A DNA stretch of 64,000 nucleotides from G963669295 sp963669295 (GCA_963669295.1 OY769938.1:2666001-2730000), one strand, 5' to 3'. Shown: positions 25,908 to 34,685, numbered from the stretch's first letter. Notes: generated from the letters alone by a model not told the origin. Numbers and translations: made by a program.

Positions 25908-26783
25908 ATGAAACGTAGTTTGTGGGCTGTATTCGCGTGCAGTTTACTGAGTTTAATCTTAGGCCAGCACGCAAAAGGGGCTACCCTTTACGAATCGCTA
26001 TACATCAATAGAGATTCCTTGCAATCGGTATCCGGTGCTAAAATGCCATACATGGCCTTCAATCAGTCAACCGGGTTTCAGCAAAAAAATGCAGTAGTAG
26101 AATTAAACGTTGGCGACTCATTGAATTTATGGGTGGTCAATAACGATACTGCTGTTCATGAGTTTGATATAAAAGGGGTAGCCAATGCATGGGCACAAAT
26201 TCCGGCCAACGACTCCGTAAACATTGCCATAAAATGGAATATCGTGGGTGCTTATATTTATTACGACCCCATGGCATTTCCCACAAATTGCTACTTAGGA
26301 TTAGGCGGACTTATTGTGGTGAAAAATCATAGCCATAGTAGCTTCTATTGGAATTTGAAAGAACATACTGCAAGCTGGAATGAATTGTTAACCAATGGCG
26401 GTACGGTAGATTGGTCTACTTACTATCCTCAATACTTTACGCTAAACGGCAATAGCAACCCACATATTAATGCTGATCCAACAGCAAGAATAACAGGAAA
26501 TGTGGGCGATACGTTAATAATCAATGTAGCAAACACTGGTAAGGGGGTACACTCCTTGCATTTTCATGGCTACCATGCCCTGGTGATGTACTCCAGTAAA
26601 AATGCTTCGCACATGGGGAGGTCGAAAGATACTTTTGCAATTCACCCTATGGAAACGTTGGTGTTACGCCTGGTGCCCGACAAGCCTGGAGAATATCCGG
26701 TACACGATCATAACCTGGTAGCAGTAACGGGCAACGAAAATTATCCTAATGGTATGTTTAGCACCATTTTAATAGATCCATGA
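25908..26783 (+). CDS. Two-domain cupredoxin / multicopper-oxidase-like protein without sorting domain
   Basis: 291 aa; N-terminal signal peptide (about 1-24). Domain 1 (25-140) has lost the usual HxHG: it reads VHEFDIKG (83-90). Domain 2 (175-291) keeps HSLHFHG (215-221) and ends in EYPVHDHNLVAVTG (262-275), with HDH (266-268) but no Cys. So it has part of a trinuclear-type copper site but no type-1 Cys. The start codon directly follows the previous stop, and its own stop overlaps the next ATG (ATGA). This suggests that it acts together with the next protein, perhaps as halves of one oxidase. Confidence 0.82.
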   Translation: MKRSLWAVFACSLLSLILGQHAKGATLYESLYINRDSLQSVSGAKMPYMAFNQSTGFQQKNAVVELNVGDSLNLWVVNNDTAVHEFDIKGVANAWAQIPANDSVNIAIKWNIVGAYIYYDPMAFPTNCYLGLGGLIVVKNHSHSSFYWNLKEHTASWNELLTNGGTVDWSTYYPQYFTLNGNSNPHINADPTARITGNVGDTLIINVANTGKGVHSLHFHGYHALVMYSSKNASHMGRSKDTFAIHPMETLVLRLVPDKPGEYPVHDHNLVAVTGNENYPNGMFSTILIDP

Positions 26784-28006
26784 GGTACTTCATTTACATA
26801 CTACTGTTGCTGCCTCTTGGTAGTATGGCGCAGGTTAACCCTGATGTGTTGCTCATCTCTAAAATCGATCTAGCACCACAATACCCCATGTGGGACAACA
26901 CGCCCGTGCAACTAATGGGGTATACCCAACTCATTGGGCAACCCATTGTACTTCCGTCACCAACGCTCGAATTTACCGAAGGGGATACGGTTGACATCGC
27001 CATGTGGAACCTTTCGCAAGGACCACCACATACCATTCACTTGCACGGGTTGGATGTAGACCAGCAAAACGATGGCGTACCTTCTTTGTCGTTTGAGGTA
27101 GCGCACGACGATACTGGATATTACCACATGGTAGTACCACACCCTGGAACTTACCTTTATCATTGCCATGTGGTATCTACCATTCATGTGCAAGCAGGCA
27201 TGTATGGCATGCTTATCGTTAGGCCACAAAGTGGCACCAACGTTACCTGGGATGGAGGATACAACTACCACAAAGAATTTGCATGGCTATGTTCAGAGCT
27301 CGATACCATTTGGCATCATGATAGCATCATTAACCATCCGCACGATACATCACTTACGGTGCATCATATACCTCATTTTTCGCCCCAATACTTTTTAATC
27401 AATGGTAAATCCGAAAACCAGCTTTCCGACCCATCCATCCAGGTGGGGTTAAGTGTTGGTGAGGTAGGTTATATGCGGTTGGCAAACATCGGCTATTGTG
27501 GCAATCGTATCGTATTTCCCCCACAGCTAAATGTACAAATAGTAGCATCCGATGGAAGGCCATTACCGGCAGTTGAAGTGAATGATACGCTAGAGATATA
27601 CCCGGGAGAACGGTATGGAGTATTGATATCGGCTACCAGCGAATTCTCAGACTCTATAGCGGTAGAATACCTCGATATGAATACGGGAATGGTGAAAAAC
27701 ACGCAACAAGTGCCTCTTCAAATCATGGGTTATTTTTCGGTGGAAGAAACACAGCTGGGTCAACGCATCAATGTTTACCCAAATCCTGCCAACAATAGAG
27801 TAGTGGTTGCCATAGATGGTGCTGAGTCGGTTGAAGCAACACTTTTACTTTCTGATGCCAGAGGAAAAACAGTACACCGTACAACAGGTGTGCTCAACAA
27901 TGGTGGTGCGGAAATAAATACAAGTAAATTAGCTCCGGGCTTATACTTTTTAAGCATTAACGTGGGGCAACAACATATTTCAAAAAAGATAATTGTTCAA
28001 CATTAA
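26780..28006 (+). CDS. Multicopper oxidase-like protein with T9SS sorting domain
   Basis: 408 aa; signal peptide MRYFIYILLLLPLGSMAQ. Domain 1 carries HTIHLHG (84-90) and TYLYHCHVVSTIHVQAGM (124-141), which combines the HCH, a downstream His and Met seen at type-1 and trinuclear copper sites of multicopper oxidases. A second cupredoxin-like domain (about 170-315) has few ligands. The C-terminus (about 330-408) is a T9SS type A sorting domain (INVYPNPANNRVVVAID ... GLYFLSINVGQQHISKKIIVQ). It probably oxidises Cu(I) or phenolic substrates at the cell surface. Translationally coupled to the preceding cupredoxin gene. Confidence 0.87.
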   Translation: MRYFIYILLLLPLGSMAQVNPDVLLISKIDLAPQYPMWDNTPVQLMGYTQLIGQPIVLPSPTLEFTEGDTVDIAMWNLSQGPPHTIHLHGLDVDQQNDGVPSLSFEVAHDDTGYYHMVVPHPGTYLYHCHVVSTIHVQAGMYGMLIVRPQSGTNVTWDGGYNYHKEFAWLCSELDTIWHHDSIINHPHDTSLTVHHIPHFSPQYFLINGKSENQLSDPSIQVGLSVGEVGYMRLANIGYCGNRIVFPPQLNVQIVASDGRPLPAVEVNDTLEIYPGERYGVLISATSEFSDSIAVEYLDMNTGMVKNTQQVPLQIMGYFSVEETQLGQRINVYPNPANNRVVVAIDGAESVEATLLLSDARGKTVHRTTGVLNNGGAEINTSKLAPGLYFLSINVGQQHISKKIIVQH

Positions 28007-28016
28007 ATACAAGCAC

Positions 28017-29000
28017 ATGAAAAGGATCGCTATGTTAATTTTGGGAGTAGGGGTGTATGTAACCACCCATGCTCAAATGAATGTAACATTAAACTTAAAT
28101 CACGAGTTTGATGGAAGTGCTTTTGCACTAGGCCAGAACTTTACAGACTGGGACGGAAATACAGTAACCATCTCAAGAGCACAATACTACCTTTCGGGAT
28201 TCGAAATAGTACACGATGGTGGACAAAGCTCTACACTGCCTGCTACATACGTGTTGGCTGCAGGTAATGTAACTACTTACGACCTGGGAGCACATAACAT
28301 TGCAGTTACCGCGGCAGAAGGCATTAACTTTGATTTGGGCGTAGATCAAGTGGCCAATCATGACGACCCAGCACAGTATAGCCTTCCACACCCATTGGCT
28401 TTGCAAAACCCATCAACACATTGGGGATGGAATTCTGGATATCGCTTCCTGATGCTTGAAGGAGAGGTAGATACCAATAATGATAACGTGCCCGATACGC
28501 CGTTCGAAATACATGTGGTAGGCGATCAGTTTTTAACCGATGTTACCATTAGTAATGTGGGCGTAGTAAATGGTTCAGATATTGTGGTTGATGTAAATGT
28601 GAACATTTCTGACTGGCTCAGAAACATCAATTTAAGTTCAGTAGGTGCAGCACATGGCAGTGGCGCAACAGAAACAGCTGTTATCAATAACACCCTTCCA
28701 CAAACCGTGTTTACTGGCTCAACCCCTAATAGTATCGACGATTCTAACCTCGAAGAAGGGATGATTGCTATGGATTACAGTTTGCCCTATGCACCAACAA
28801 TTAACTATCAGTTTTTGCATGCCAAAACAGTAGACTTAGTAGTGATAGACATTAATGGCCGTACCATTATACAAGCGGCTAAACTTGCAAAAGAGGGAAG
28901 ATTCTTCTTGAATAAGGAACTGCCCACAGGAACTTATTTTGCGATCATTACTGGTGATAATGGTGTAGTAAAAAGCACTAAATTTATGGTGCAAAAGTAA
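28017..29000 (+). CDS. MbnP-like copper-binding protein with T9SS sorting domain
   Basis: 327 aa from the ATG at 28017 (signal peptide MKRIAMLILGVGVYVTTHAQ); the frame is open from 27993. The core has the MbnP-family pattern: LNLNHEFDGSAFALG, AQYYLSGFEI, FDLGVD, and HWGWNSGYRFLMLEGE (135-150) with the conserved Trp pair. MbnP proteins of methanotrophs bind copper through a kynurenine made from Trp by the di-haem enzyme MbnH; here an MbnH-like gene follows 11 bp later. A C-terminal T9SS domain (VDLVVIDINGRTIIQAAK ... GTYFAIITGDNGVVKSTKFMVQK) sends this version to the surface. Whether the Trp is modified here is inference. Confidence 0.86.
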   Translation: MKRIAMLILGVGVYVTTHAQMNVTLNLNHEFDGSAFALGQNFTDWDGNTVTISRAQYYLSGFEIVHDGGQSSTLPATYVLAAGNVTTYDLGAHNIAVTAAEGINFDLGVDQVANHDDPAQYSLPHPLALQNPSTHWGWNSGYRFLMLEGEVDTNNDNVPDTPFEIHVVGDQFLTDVTISNVGVVNGSDIVVDVNVNISDWLRNINLSSVGAAHGSGATETAVINNTLPQTVFTGSTPNSIDDSNLEEGMIAMDYSLPYAPTINYQFLHAKTVDLVVIDINGRTIIQAAKLAKEGRFFLNKELPTGTYFAIITGDNGVVKSTKFMVQK

Positions 29001-29011
29001 ACCACTGATTC

Positions 29012-30019
29012 ATGAAAATACTGGTGCTGAGCGCTGTTGTTGCATTCGTCTCTTTAATGGGAATGGTGCATTCGCCTCGCACCAACGAATATCAACTCAA
29101 TATTCCGCAGGGGTTTCCCGATCCTGAAATTCCTGCGGAAAATAAGTTGACCAATGAGCGGGTAGCATTAGGGAAACAATTGTTCTTTGACCCTATACTA
29201 TCGCGCGATTCTTCCGTTTCTTGCGCCACCTGTCATAAACCCGAATTGGCTTTTACCGATGGCCTTCCATTAAGCAAAGGAATACGCGACCAGATAGGAG
29301 TGCGGAATGCACCAACCTTAACAAACATTGGATACCATAATAAAGGGTTGCTACACGATGGTGGGGTGCCAACATTAGAAATGCAGGTGTTGGTGCCTGT
29401 GCAAGAGCATACGGAATTCGACTTCGACCTCATGTTAATTGCAGAACGGATGAAACGAATACCGGAATATGCGAAGTTATCTCAAGACGCTTATCAACGT
29501 GCTCCCGACCCTTACGTAATTACAAGAGCCATTGCTGCGTTTGAAAGGACACTCATTAGTGGCAATTCGAACTACGATAAATTCAAATTTCAAAACGATA
29601 CATCAGCATTTAATGCATCTGAAAAGAGAGGGCTGAAAATCTTTACCGAGCAACTGTATTGCACCAATTGCCACAATGGATTTAATTTCACCGATCTTTC
29701 GCTACAAAACAATGGTTTATACTTCGAAAAATACCCGTTAGACTCAGGAAGAATGCGCCAAACAAAGCTAGAGGTTGATCGAGATTTATTCAAGACACCG
29801 ACGTTGAGAAACATTGCTCTTACAGCCCCTTATATGCACGATGGTAGCATAGCAACATTGGAGGAAGTAATTGAACACTATGCCTCAGGAGGACAGGTAC
29901 ACCCTAATAAAAGTAAAGTTATTCGGCCCTTTCAATTAACTGAAGGAGAAAAAAAGGACTTAATCAACTTTTTAGGATCCTTAACCGATTACGACTTTAT
30001 TCAACAACACTCTGATTAA
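29012..30019 (+). CDS. Di-haem cytochrome c peroxidase / MbnH-like enzyme
   Basis: 335 aa; N-terminal signal segment MKILVLSAVVAFVSLMGM. Two c-type haem motifs: CATCH (71-75) and CTNCH (217-221). Typical MauG/CcpA-family segments surround them: GKQLFFDPILSRD, RNAPTLTNIGYHN, LLHDGGVPTLEMQVL, TPTLRNIALTAPYMHDGSIATLEEVIEHY. MbnH enzymes of this family oxidise a Trp of their MbnP partner to kynurenine, and this gene directly follows an MbnP-like gene. A general peroxidase role cannot be excluded from sequence. It is the last gene of the operon; the next gene is convergent. Confidence 0.9.
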   Translation: MKILVLSAVVAFVSLMGMVHSPRTNEYQLNIPQGFPDPEIPAENKLTNERVALGKQLFFDPILSRDSSVSCATCHKPELAFTDGLPLSKGIRDQIGVRNAPTLTNIGYHNKGLLHDGGVPTLEMQVLVPVQEHTEFDFDLMLIAERMKRIPEYAKLSQDAYQRAPDPYVITRAIAAFERTLISGNSNYDKFKFQNDTSAFNASEKRGLKIFTEQLYCTNCHNGFNFTDLSLQNNGLYFEKYPLDSGRMRQTKLEVDRDLFKTPTLRNIALTAPYMHDGSIATLEEVIEHYASGGQVHPNKSKVIRPFQLTEGEKKDLINFLGSLTDYDFIQQHSD

Positions 30020-30070
30020 CCAATGAAGTATTAGATCGAGATTGACCTTGTTGTATGGCACCCTGTACAT

Positions 30071-30700
30071 TTAATTGCTTACCTGAAACCGCAATACCGT
30101 CCTTAGTTTTTCTACAGGAACCTTCCTAAAATCGCTGAGGTAAATTTCCCGATGTTTTTTCGATGCGCGTTGCAGGTGTTGTTGAATGGCAAACGCCTCC
30201 ATTTGTTTAAAAGTGGCCGGTTCATCATCGTAACTGCCTACATGTAGCATTTGAATGCATTTCCACTCTTCGATGGTGATAAATTGAACATTGTTGAGCA
30301 AGGGGTGTGGTTTTTTCTTTGCCGTAAACTCAAGCATTTCGTCAAAGAATGCTTTGCTTACAAATTGGGGCTGCCTAATCATCAAGTCAAACACCAGCTC
30401 GTCTTTGTTAATGGTGCCGGTAAAATGTTGTTTGGCTTCTTCGGTAATGTCCCAAACCCCTTCGAGAGGGTAAACGGTATAATCGGTATAACCTGCCGGA
30501 GGTGAGTTCAGTTTTTTGAGGTGCATTTTAATGGCGTACGATAAGCTGTACAAAACACCAATACATTCCGAAAAGAAAGGGCTATTGGGGTTGCCTTCTC
30601 CACGAATCACAATGTACTGATATGCCGAAACATCAATCAGCTCAGGGCTGGCCTTGGGCAGGTAAATGTGCCTTTCACTTTTTCTCCATTCGTATTTCAT
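30071..30700 (-). CDS. GyrI-like small-molecule-binding domain protein
   Basis: 209 aa, no signal peptide. The N-terminal YQYIVIRGEGNPNSPFFSECIGVLYSLSYAIKMH is typical of the standalone GyrI-like family, as are GVWDITEE and FITIEEWKCIQMLHVGSYDDEPATFKQM with DFRKVPVEKLRTVLRFQV at the end. These are SOUL/GyrI-like folds that bind small ligands. The physiological ligand is unknown. It is cytoplasmic and reads convergently with the copper operon, its stop 51 bp from the MbnH-like stop. Confidence 0.82.
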   Translation of the reverse strand: MKYEWRKSERHIYLPKASPELIDVSAYQYIVIRGEGNPNSPFFSECIGVLYSLSYAIKMHLKKLNSPPAGYTDYTVYPLEGVWDITEEAKQHFTGTINKDELVFDLMIRQPQFVSKAFFDEMLEFTAKKKPHPLLNNVQFITIEEWKCIQMLHVGSYDDEPATFKQMEAFAIQQHLQRASKKHREIYLSDFRKVPVEKLRTVLRFQVSN

Positions 30701-30907
30701 AAGCTGTTGTTAAAGGTTCATGCAGCCAAGGTAGCAGGAGGTACTGACAGCCCTATGTCAGTTGCCAGGCATTTTTAGTGGTACTCAAGAGCAACTTCTT
30801 TTTTCCTCACCCACATTTGCACTGTTTTGTGCCCAAAGAAAGCTTCCCTTCGTCGTTCCTCCTTAAGATAAACTTCTCGTCTCTCCTTTTTGCTCACATA
30901 CGTTCAC

Positions 30908-30933
30908 AAAAAAGCCACAACGTACGTTGTGGC
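30908..30933 (-). terminator. Terminator behind tRNA-Leu
   Basis: GCCACAACGT|ACGTTGTGGC (30914-30933) is a perfect palindrome. Six A at 30908-30913 give a U-run for the minus-strand tRNA transcript ending at 30956. Confidence 0.8.
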
Positions 30934-30955
30934 TTCTGCGCACTCGCTGCGCTCG

Positions 30956-31039
30956 TGCCCAGAGAGAGACTCGAACTCTCACGTCCCGAAGGACACTAGA
31001 TCCTGAGTCTAGCCTGTCTACCAATTTCAGCACCTGGGC
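30956..31039 (-). tRNA. tRNA-Leu (anticodon CAG)
   Basis: The minus strand folds into a class II tRNA. Acceptor GCCCAGG pairs with TCTGGGC (one G-U). The anticodon stem CTAGA/TCTAG encloses CTCAGGA, giving anticodon CAG (reads CUG). A long variable arm TGTCCTTCGGGACGT is typical of tRNA-Leu. The T arm is GAGAG-TTCGAGT-CTCTC. The discriminator base is A and the 3' CCA is not encoded. Length 84 nt. Confidence 0.95.
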
Positions 31040-31082
31040 AAATCGGGGTGCAAGTTAAACATATTCTTTGGGTCAAAAAAAA

Positions 31083-32711
31083 TTACGAAAGGTACTTCCC
31101 TACAATAGGCATGCGTCGTCCCATACCAAACGCTTTGTTAGAAACACGCAAAATAGGGGGTGTTTGAAACCGTTTGTACTCATTGGTATTCACCAACTTC
31201 AACACCCTTTTTACCAATGCCTCATCAAAACCAGCAGCAATAATTGCTTGCGGTCCTTGTTTTCGCTCAATGTATTGAAACAAAATTTCGTCCAGCACTT
31301 CATAATCTGGTAGCGAATCAGCATCTTTTTGGTCGGGCCGCAACTCGGCTGAGGGAGGTTTGGTAATGGTATTTTCCGGAATTACTTCTCCATCCCTATT
31401 GATGTAACGAGCCAAAGCGAATACTTCTGTTTTGTATACGTCACCCAATACCGAAAGCCCACCACACATATCGCCATACAAGGTGCCGTACCCCACTGCG
31501 GCTTCACTTTTATTGGAAGTATTCAATAAAATATGCCCAAACTTATTCGATAAAGCCATCAACAATACGCCCCGTATGCGGGCCTGGATGTTTTCTTCTG
31601 TTACATCAAAGTTGGTGCCTTCAAATTGCAACAATAACCCTTGCTCAAAAGCAGTGTACATTTCTTTAATGGGAATTTGCTCGTGTGGGCATTGCAAGTT
31701 ATCCACCAACCCCATCGCATCACTAATCGAATGATCCGATGAGTATTGCGAAGGCATCAGTACTGCTTTTACATTCTCGTGGCCCAATGCACGGGCTGCA
31801 ATGGTAAGGGTAACGGCCGAGTCGATGCCTCCCGATAGCCCTAGTATGGCTTGTTTAAAGCCCAGCTTTTGGAAATAATCGCGTACGCCCATCACCAAAG
31901 CATCGTGAATTAATGCAATTTTCGAAGGGGCAGGAGTGGCAGCAGCAATAGTGGCTTCATCCAGGTCTACAATGCGTAAATCCTCTTCAAAATACTGAAG
32001 CTCTGCAACCAGTTCACCATTGGCAGCATAAGCCAACGAACCACCATCAAACAACAACTCGGTTTGCGCGCCTACATGGTTCACATAAACCAGCGGCACA
32101 CCATAGCGTTCAACATTTTGTTGTAGCACCTTCTTGCGCTGTTCTGCATGATCATAACTAAAGGGCGAAGCGGCTATGTTTACCATCACATCCACCCCTT
32201 GTGGCATCAGCTCGTCCATGGGCTGTATGGTATACATCAAGTCTTCTTCTACGTCCCACAAATCTTCACAAATGGTAATGGCCACCTTTTTCCCTTTTAC
32301 CTCCACCGTATGAAACTCGCGTGCAGGTTCAAAATAACGGTACTCATCAAAAATATCGTAAGTAGGCAATAGGCCTTTATAATGCGTCGACTGCACCTGG
32401 CCGTCGGCCAAATAAAAAGCAGTGTTGAAAAGATTTTTGCCCTCTATCCTGGGGTTAATAGATGGGCCACCAACCACTGCGGCCACACCATGGCATATTG
32501 AAGCAATGTCGTTAATGCCTTGTAAGCACCGGGCAATAAAATCATCAAATTCCAGGAAATCACGTGGAGGATAACCACTAATAGCCAGCTCTGCAAACAC
32601 GACCAAATCGGCTCCTTGCTGTTTCGCAGTGACAATGCAGTCTTTGATTTTGGTCACATTGTGTTCGAAATTGCCAATGTGGTAATTCAATTGTGCCAGC
32701 GCAATTCTCAT
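31083..32711 (-). CDS. nadE: Glutamine-dependent NAD+ synthetase
   Basis: 542 aa, cytoplasmic. The N-terminal ~250 residues form a nitrilase-type glutaminase with the Glu-Lys-Cys triad visible as VVFAELAISGYPPRDF (Glu), THYKGLLPTYDIFDE (Lys) and AITICEDLWD (Cys). The C-terminal part is the synthetase: ILGLSGGIDSAVT (PP-loop SGGxDS) and LNTSNKSEAAVGYGTLYGDMCGG. It converts nicotinate adenine dinucleotide to NAD+ using ATP and glutamine. The start is only 9 bp after the T-run of the terminator hairpin at 32721-32773, so that hairpin lies in or just before its leader. Confidence 0.95.
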   Translation of the reverse strand: MRIALAQLNYHIGNFEHNVTKIKDCIVTAKQQGADLVVFAELAISGYPPRDFLEFDDFIARCLQGINDIASICHGVAAVVGGPSINPRIEGKNLFNTAFYLADGQVQSTHYKGLLPTYDIFDEYRYFEPAREFHTVEVKGKKVAITICEDLWDVEEDLMYTIQPMDELMPQGVDVMVNIAASPFSYDHAEQRKKVLQQNVERYGVPLVYVNHVGAQTELLFDGGSLAYAANGELVAELQYFEEDLRIVDLDEATIAAATPAPSKIALIHDALVMGVRDYFQKLGFKQAILGLSGGIDSAVTLTIAARALGHENVKAVLMPSQYSSDHSISDAMGLVDNLQCPHEQIPIKEMYTAFEQGLLLQFEGTNFDVTEENIQARIRGVLLMALSNKFGHILLNTSNKSEAAVGYGTLYGDMCGGLSVLGDVYKTEVFALARYINRDGEVIPENTITKPPSAELRPDQKDADSLPDYEVLDEILFQYIERKQGPQAIIAAGFDEALVKRVLKLVNTNEYKRFQTPPILRVSNKAFGMGRRMPIVGKYLS

Positions 32712-32720
32712 GCTTTATAC

Positions 32721-32773
32721 AAAAAAAATCCCCGACTGTTATCCTGAACTCGTTTCAGAATCTAGTCGGGGAT
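32721..32773 (-). terminator. Terminator of the beta-barrel gene, just before nadE, with shared loop sequence
   Basis: ATCCCCGACT (32728-32737) pairs with AGTCGGGGAT (32764-32773). Eight A on the plus strand (32721-32728) give the U-run for minus-strand RNA. The interior ATCCTGAACTCGTTTCAGAA is nearly the same as in the hairpin at 17962-18014, although the outer stems differ. Confidence 0.85.
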
Positions 32774-32793
32774 AAATCAATTTCTTTTATCAA

Positions 32794-33603
32794 TTAGAAA
32801 AGAATACCAGCAGTAATGGTAATTCCTCTCATAGTAGCTTTTTGCTTAATAGAGTTATAGCTGGTACCATCATGTTCGGCCAGGTACTTCGAGTTTTTCT
32901 TTAATGTATTCGAAAAGCCGTGATTGTAATTTACCCCAAAAACAAGGGAGGTAGACCCCGACATGTTATACTCAAAACCAGCGCCAACATTCAAGGCCAG
33001 GTTCAGCAGTTGCATATCGTCATCGCCATCCAAATCTTCATTACTTAAGCTGTTAGCACCCGAAGTGCCAATAGGACTTACCGTATCATCAAATTTGGCC
33101 TTAGTTTTTACACCTATGTTTAACCCAAATTGTCCGAAATAAGTCATGTAGCCAATTTCCTTGGTCTTCATCTTCACCAAAAACGGAAGGGTAACATAGC
33201 TTACATTGTATTGGCGCTCTTTCAATAAATATTGACTACTCAATGTATCGGTGGTAGAATTGCTGAATGCAACAAATTCCTCATCGGCATTCAATAAGTA
33301 ATAAGTGGAGTCTTGAAAAGATAATTTTCCACCAGCACCTGTCAATTCCAATCCAGTAGCAATCGATGCGGTTTCACTCAACCGAATTTCAGCCATCAAT
33401 CCCCACGAAAATTTTACTACACTTCCGGGGTTTTCATACTTCTTCTCGTTGTCAGGAGCATACCATAAAATATTGGGAGCTATTTTCAGTCCAAATCGAA
33501 AACTTTTAGAAGCACTTTCCGATTGTCCTGTGGTTGCTTCTTGACTAAAGCCATGGCCTGCACCTAAAAAGGCAATTACCACGACACATAATAACTTTTT
33601 CAT
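32794..33603 (-). CDS. Outer membrane beta-barrel protein (PorT-like / OMP_b-brl)
   Basis: 269 aa; signal peptide with cleavage near GFSQ. The sequence alternates barrel strands: FRFGLKIAPNILWYAP, FSWGLMAEIRLSETASIATGLELTG, YVTLPFLVKMKTKEIGYMTYFGQFGLNIGVKTKAKF, LNVGAGFEYNMSGSTSLVFGVNYNHGFSN, ending ITITAGILF. This matches the eight-stranded PorT-like outer membrane proteins common in the phylum. It could be a structural or T9SS-associated component, but the family is large and no specific role can be assigned. It is divergent from gldB. Confidence 0.7.
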   Translation of the reverse strand: MKKLLCVVVIAFLGAGHGFSQEATTGQSESASKSFRFGLKIAPNILWYAPDNEKKYENPGSVVKFSWGLMAEIRLSETASIATGLELTGAGGKLSFQDSTYYLLNADEEFVAFSNSTTDTLSSQYLLKERQYNVSYVTLPFLVKMKTKEIGYMTYFGQFGLNIGVKTKAKFDDTVSPIGTSGANSLSNEDLDGDDDMQLLNLALNVGAGFEYNMSGSTSLVFGVNYNHGFSNTLKKNSKYLAEHDGTSYNSIKQKATMRGITITAGILF

Positions 33604-33665
33604 AGTTTTGCGTTTACTAAATATAAGGTGTTACAATAATACTGAAATTTTTTCATGCAAAATCC

Positions 33666-34682
33666 ATGCAAAAGTCTTTTTTCCTTAAAATCATTCTACT
33701 AACACTGGTCTTGTTTTCATGCACTAGTAATCCGTTAGAGGTCGATACTTCTTCCATTGAACTGGAGCTGGTAACACATCGACTCGATCGCGAATTTTTT
33801 GAGGCCGAGGCATCGGAATTGTCGACCCTAAATCAAACCTGGTTAGAAAAATATGGCCAGTTTTATAAAGAATACGTAGAAGTACTGCTCAATGAGGGTT
33901 CGGTCAATAACCCCATGATTAACGTCAATCTGTCGCGTTTTCGCAACGATGCAGAAATGGAAAAAGTGTACCACGAAATACAAACGATATTTGGCGACCT
34001 TGAAGCTGAAAAGGCAGCATTAACAGAAGGATTTAAACGATACCGCCATCACTTCCCTGATAGTCTGGTACCTGAGATTGTGTTCTTTCATTCAGGATTT
34101 GTACAAGGGGTTTATGCTACTGACAGTACATTGGGAATAGGCCTGGATCGTTTTCTTGGCCCTGAGCATGAAAGTGTAAAACGCATACCAACGGATGCGG
34201 TACCGCAGTTTGTGAAAGATAAAATGAAACGCGAGTTCCTGGTTACCGATGCAGCCCGTGGCTGGGTGGCGTATAAATTTTATAAAGAAGATGCCGGCAA
34301 AGATTTTCTAAGCACCATCGTGTTTTTTGGTAAAATCATGTATGTGGTCGATGCCATGTACCCCAACGTGGCCGATCAAATCAAAATCAACTATACCCCC
34401 GGTCAATTGCAATGGTGTGTCAATAATGAAATGAACATCTGGCAAAAGCTGGTGGAAGATAAGTTGCTGTTTACTACCGACGAAAACAAAATCATGAAAT
34501 ACATTACCGATGGCCCATTTACATCGGGCTTGCCACAAGAATCTCCATCAAGAGTGGGGATTTGGTTGGGCTGGCAAATGGTAAGAGCTTATATGAACGA
34601 TCATTCAAACCTAAGCGTTGAAGATTTGGTCAATGAAAAAAATAGTCAGAAGATTTTAAAGAGTTACAAACCCAATAAATAA
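33666..34682 (+). CDS. gldB: Gliding motility lipoprotein GldB
   Basis: 338 aa. A lipoprotein signal (MQKSFFLKIILLTLVLFSC, with Cys19 as lipidation site) is followed by a Ser/Glu-rich linker. The core has the family pattern: VTHRLDREFFEAE, WLEKYGQFYKEYVEVLL, YRHHFPDSLVPEIVFFHSGF, LGIGLDRFLGPEH and RVGIWLGWQMVRAYM at the end. GldB is needed for gliding in Flavobacterium; its biochemical role is not settled. It is followed 3 bp later by gldC, the usual partner. An ATG at 33655 is out of frame. Confidence 0.92.
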   Translation: MQKSFFLKIILLTLVLFSCTSNPLEVDTSSIELELVTHRLDREFFEAEASELSTLNQTWLEKYGQFYKEYVEVLLNEGSVNNPMINVNLSRFRNDAEMEKVYHEIQTIFGDLEAEKAALTEGFKRYRHHFPDSLVPEIVFFHSGFVQGVYATDSTLGIGLDRFLGPEHESVKRIPTDAVPQFVKDKMKREFLVTDAARGWVAYKFYKEDAGKDFLSTIVFFGKIMYVVDAMYPNVADQIKINYTPGQLQWCVNNEMNIWQKLVEDKLLFTTDENKIMKYITDGPFTSGLPQESPSRVGIWLGWQMVRAYMNDHSNLSVEDLVNEKNSQKILKSYKPNK

Positions 34683-34685
34683 ACC

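Noticed and set aside
30778..30999. 73-codon plus-strand frame across the tRNA-Leu region
   Set aside because: It runs through the tRNA gene and its terminator on the opposite strand and has no protein features.
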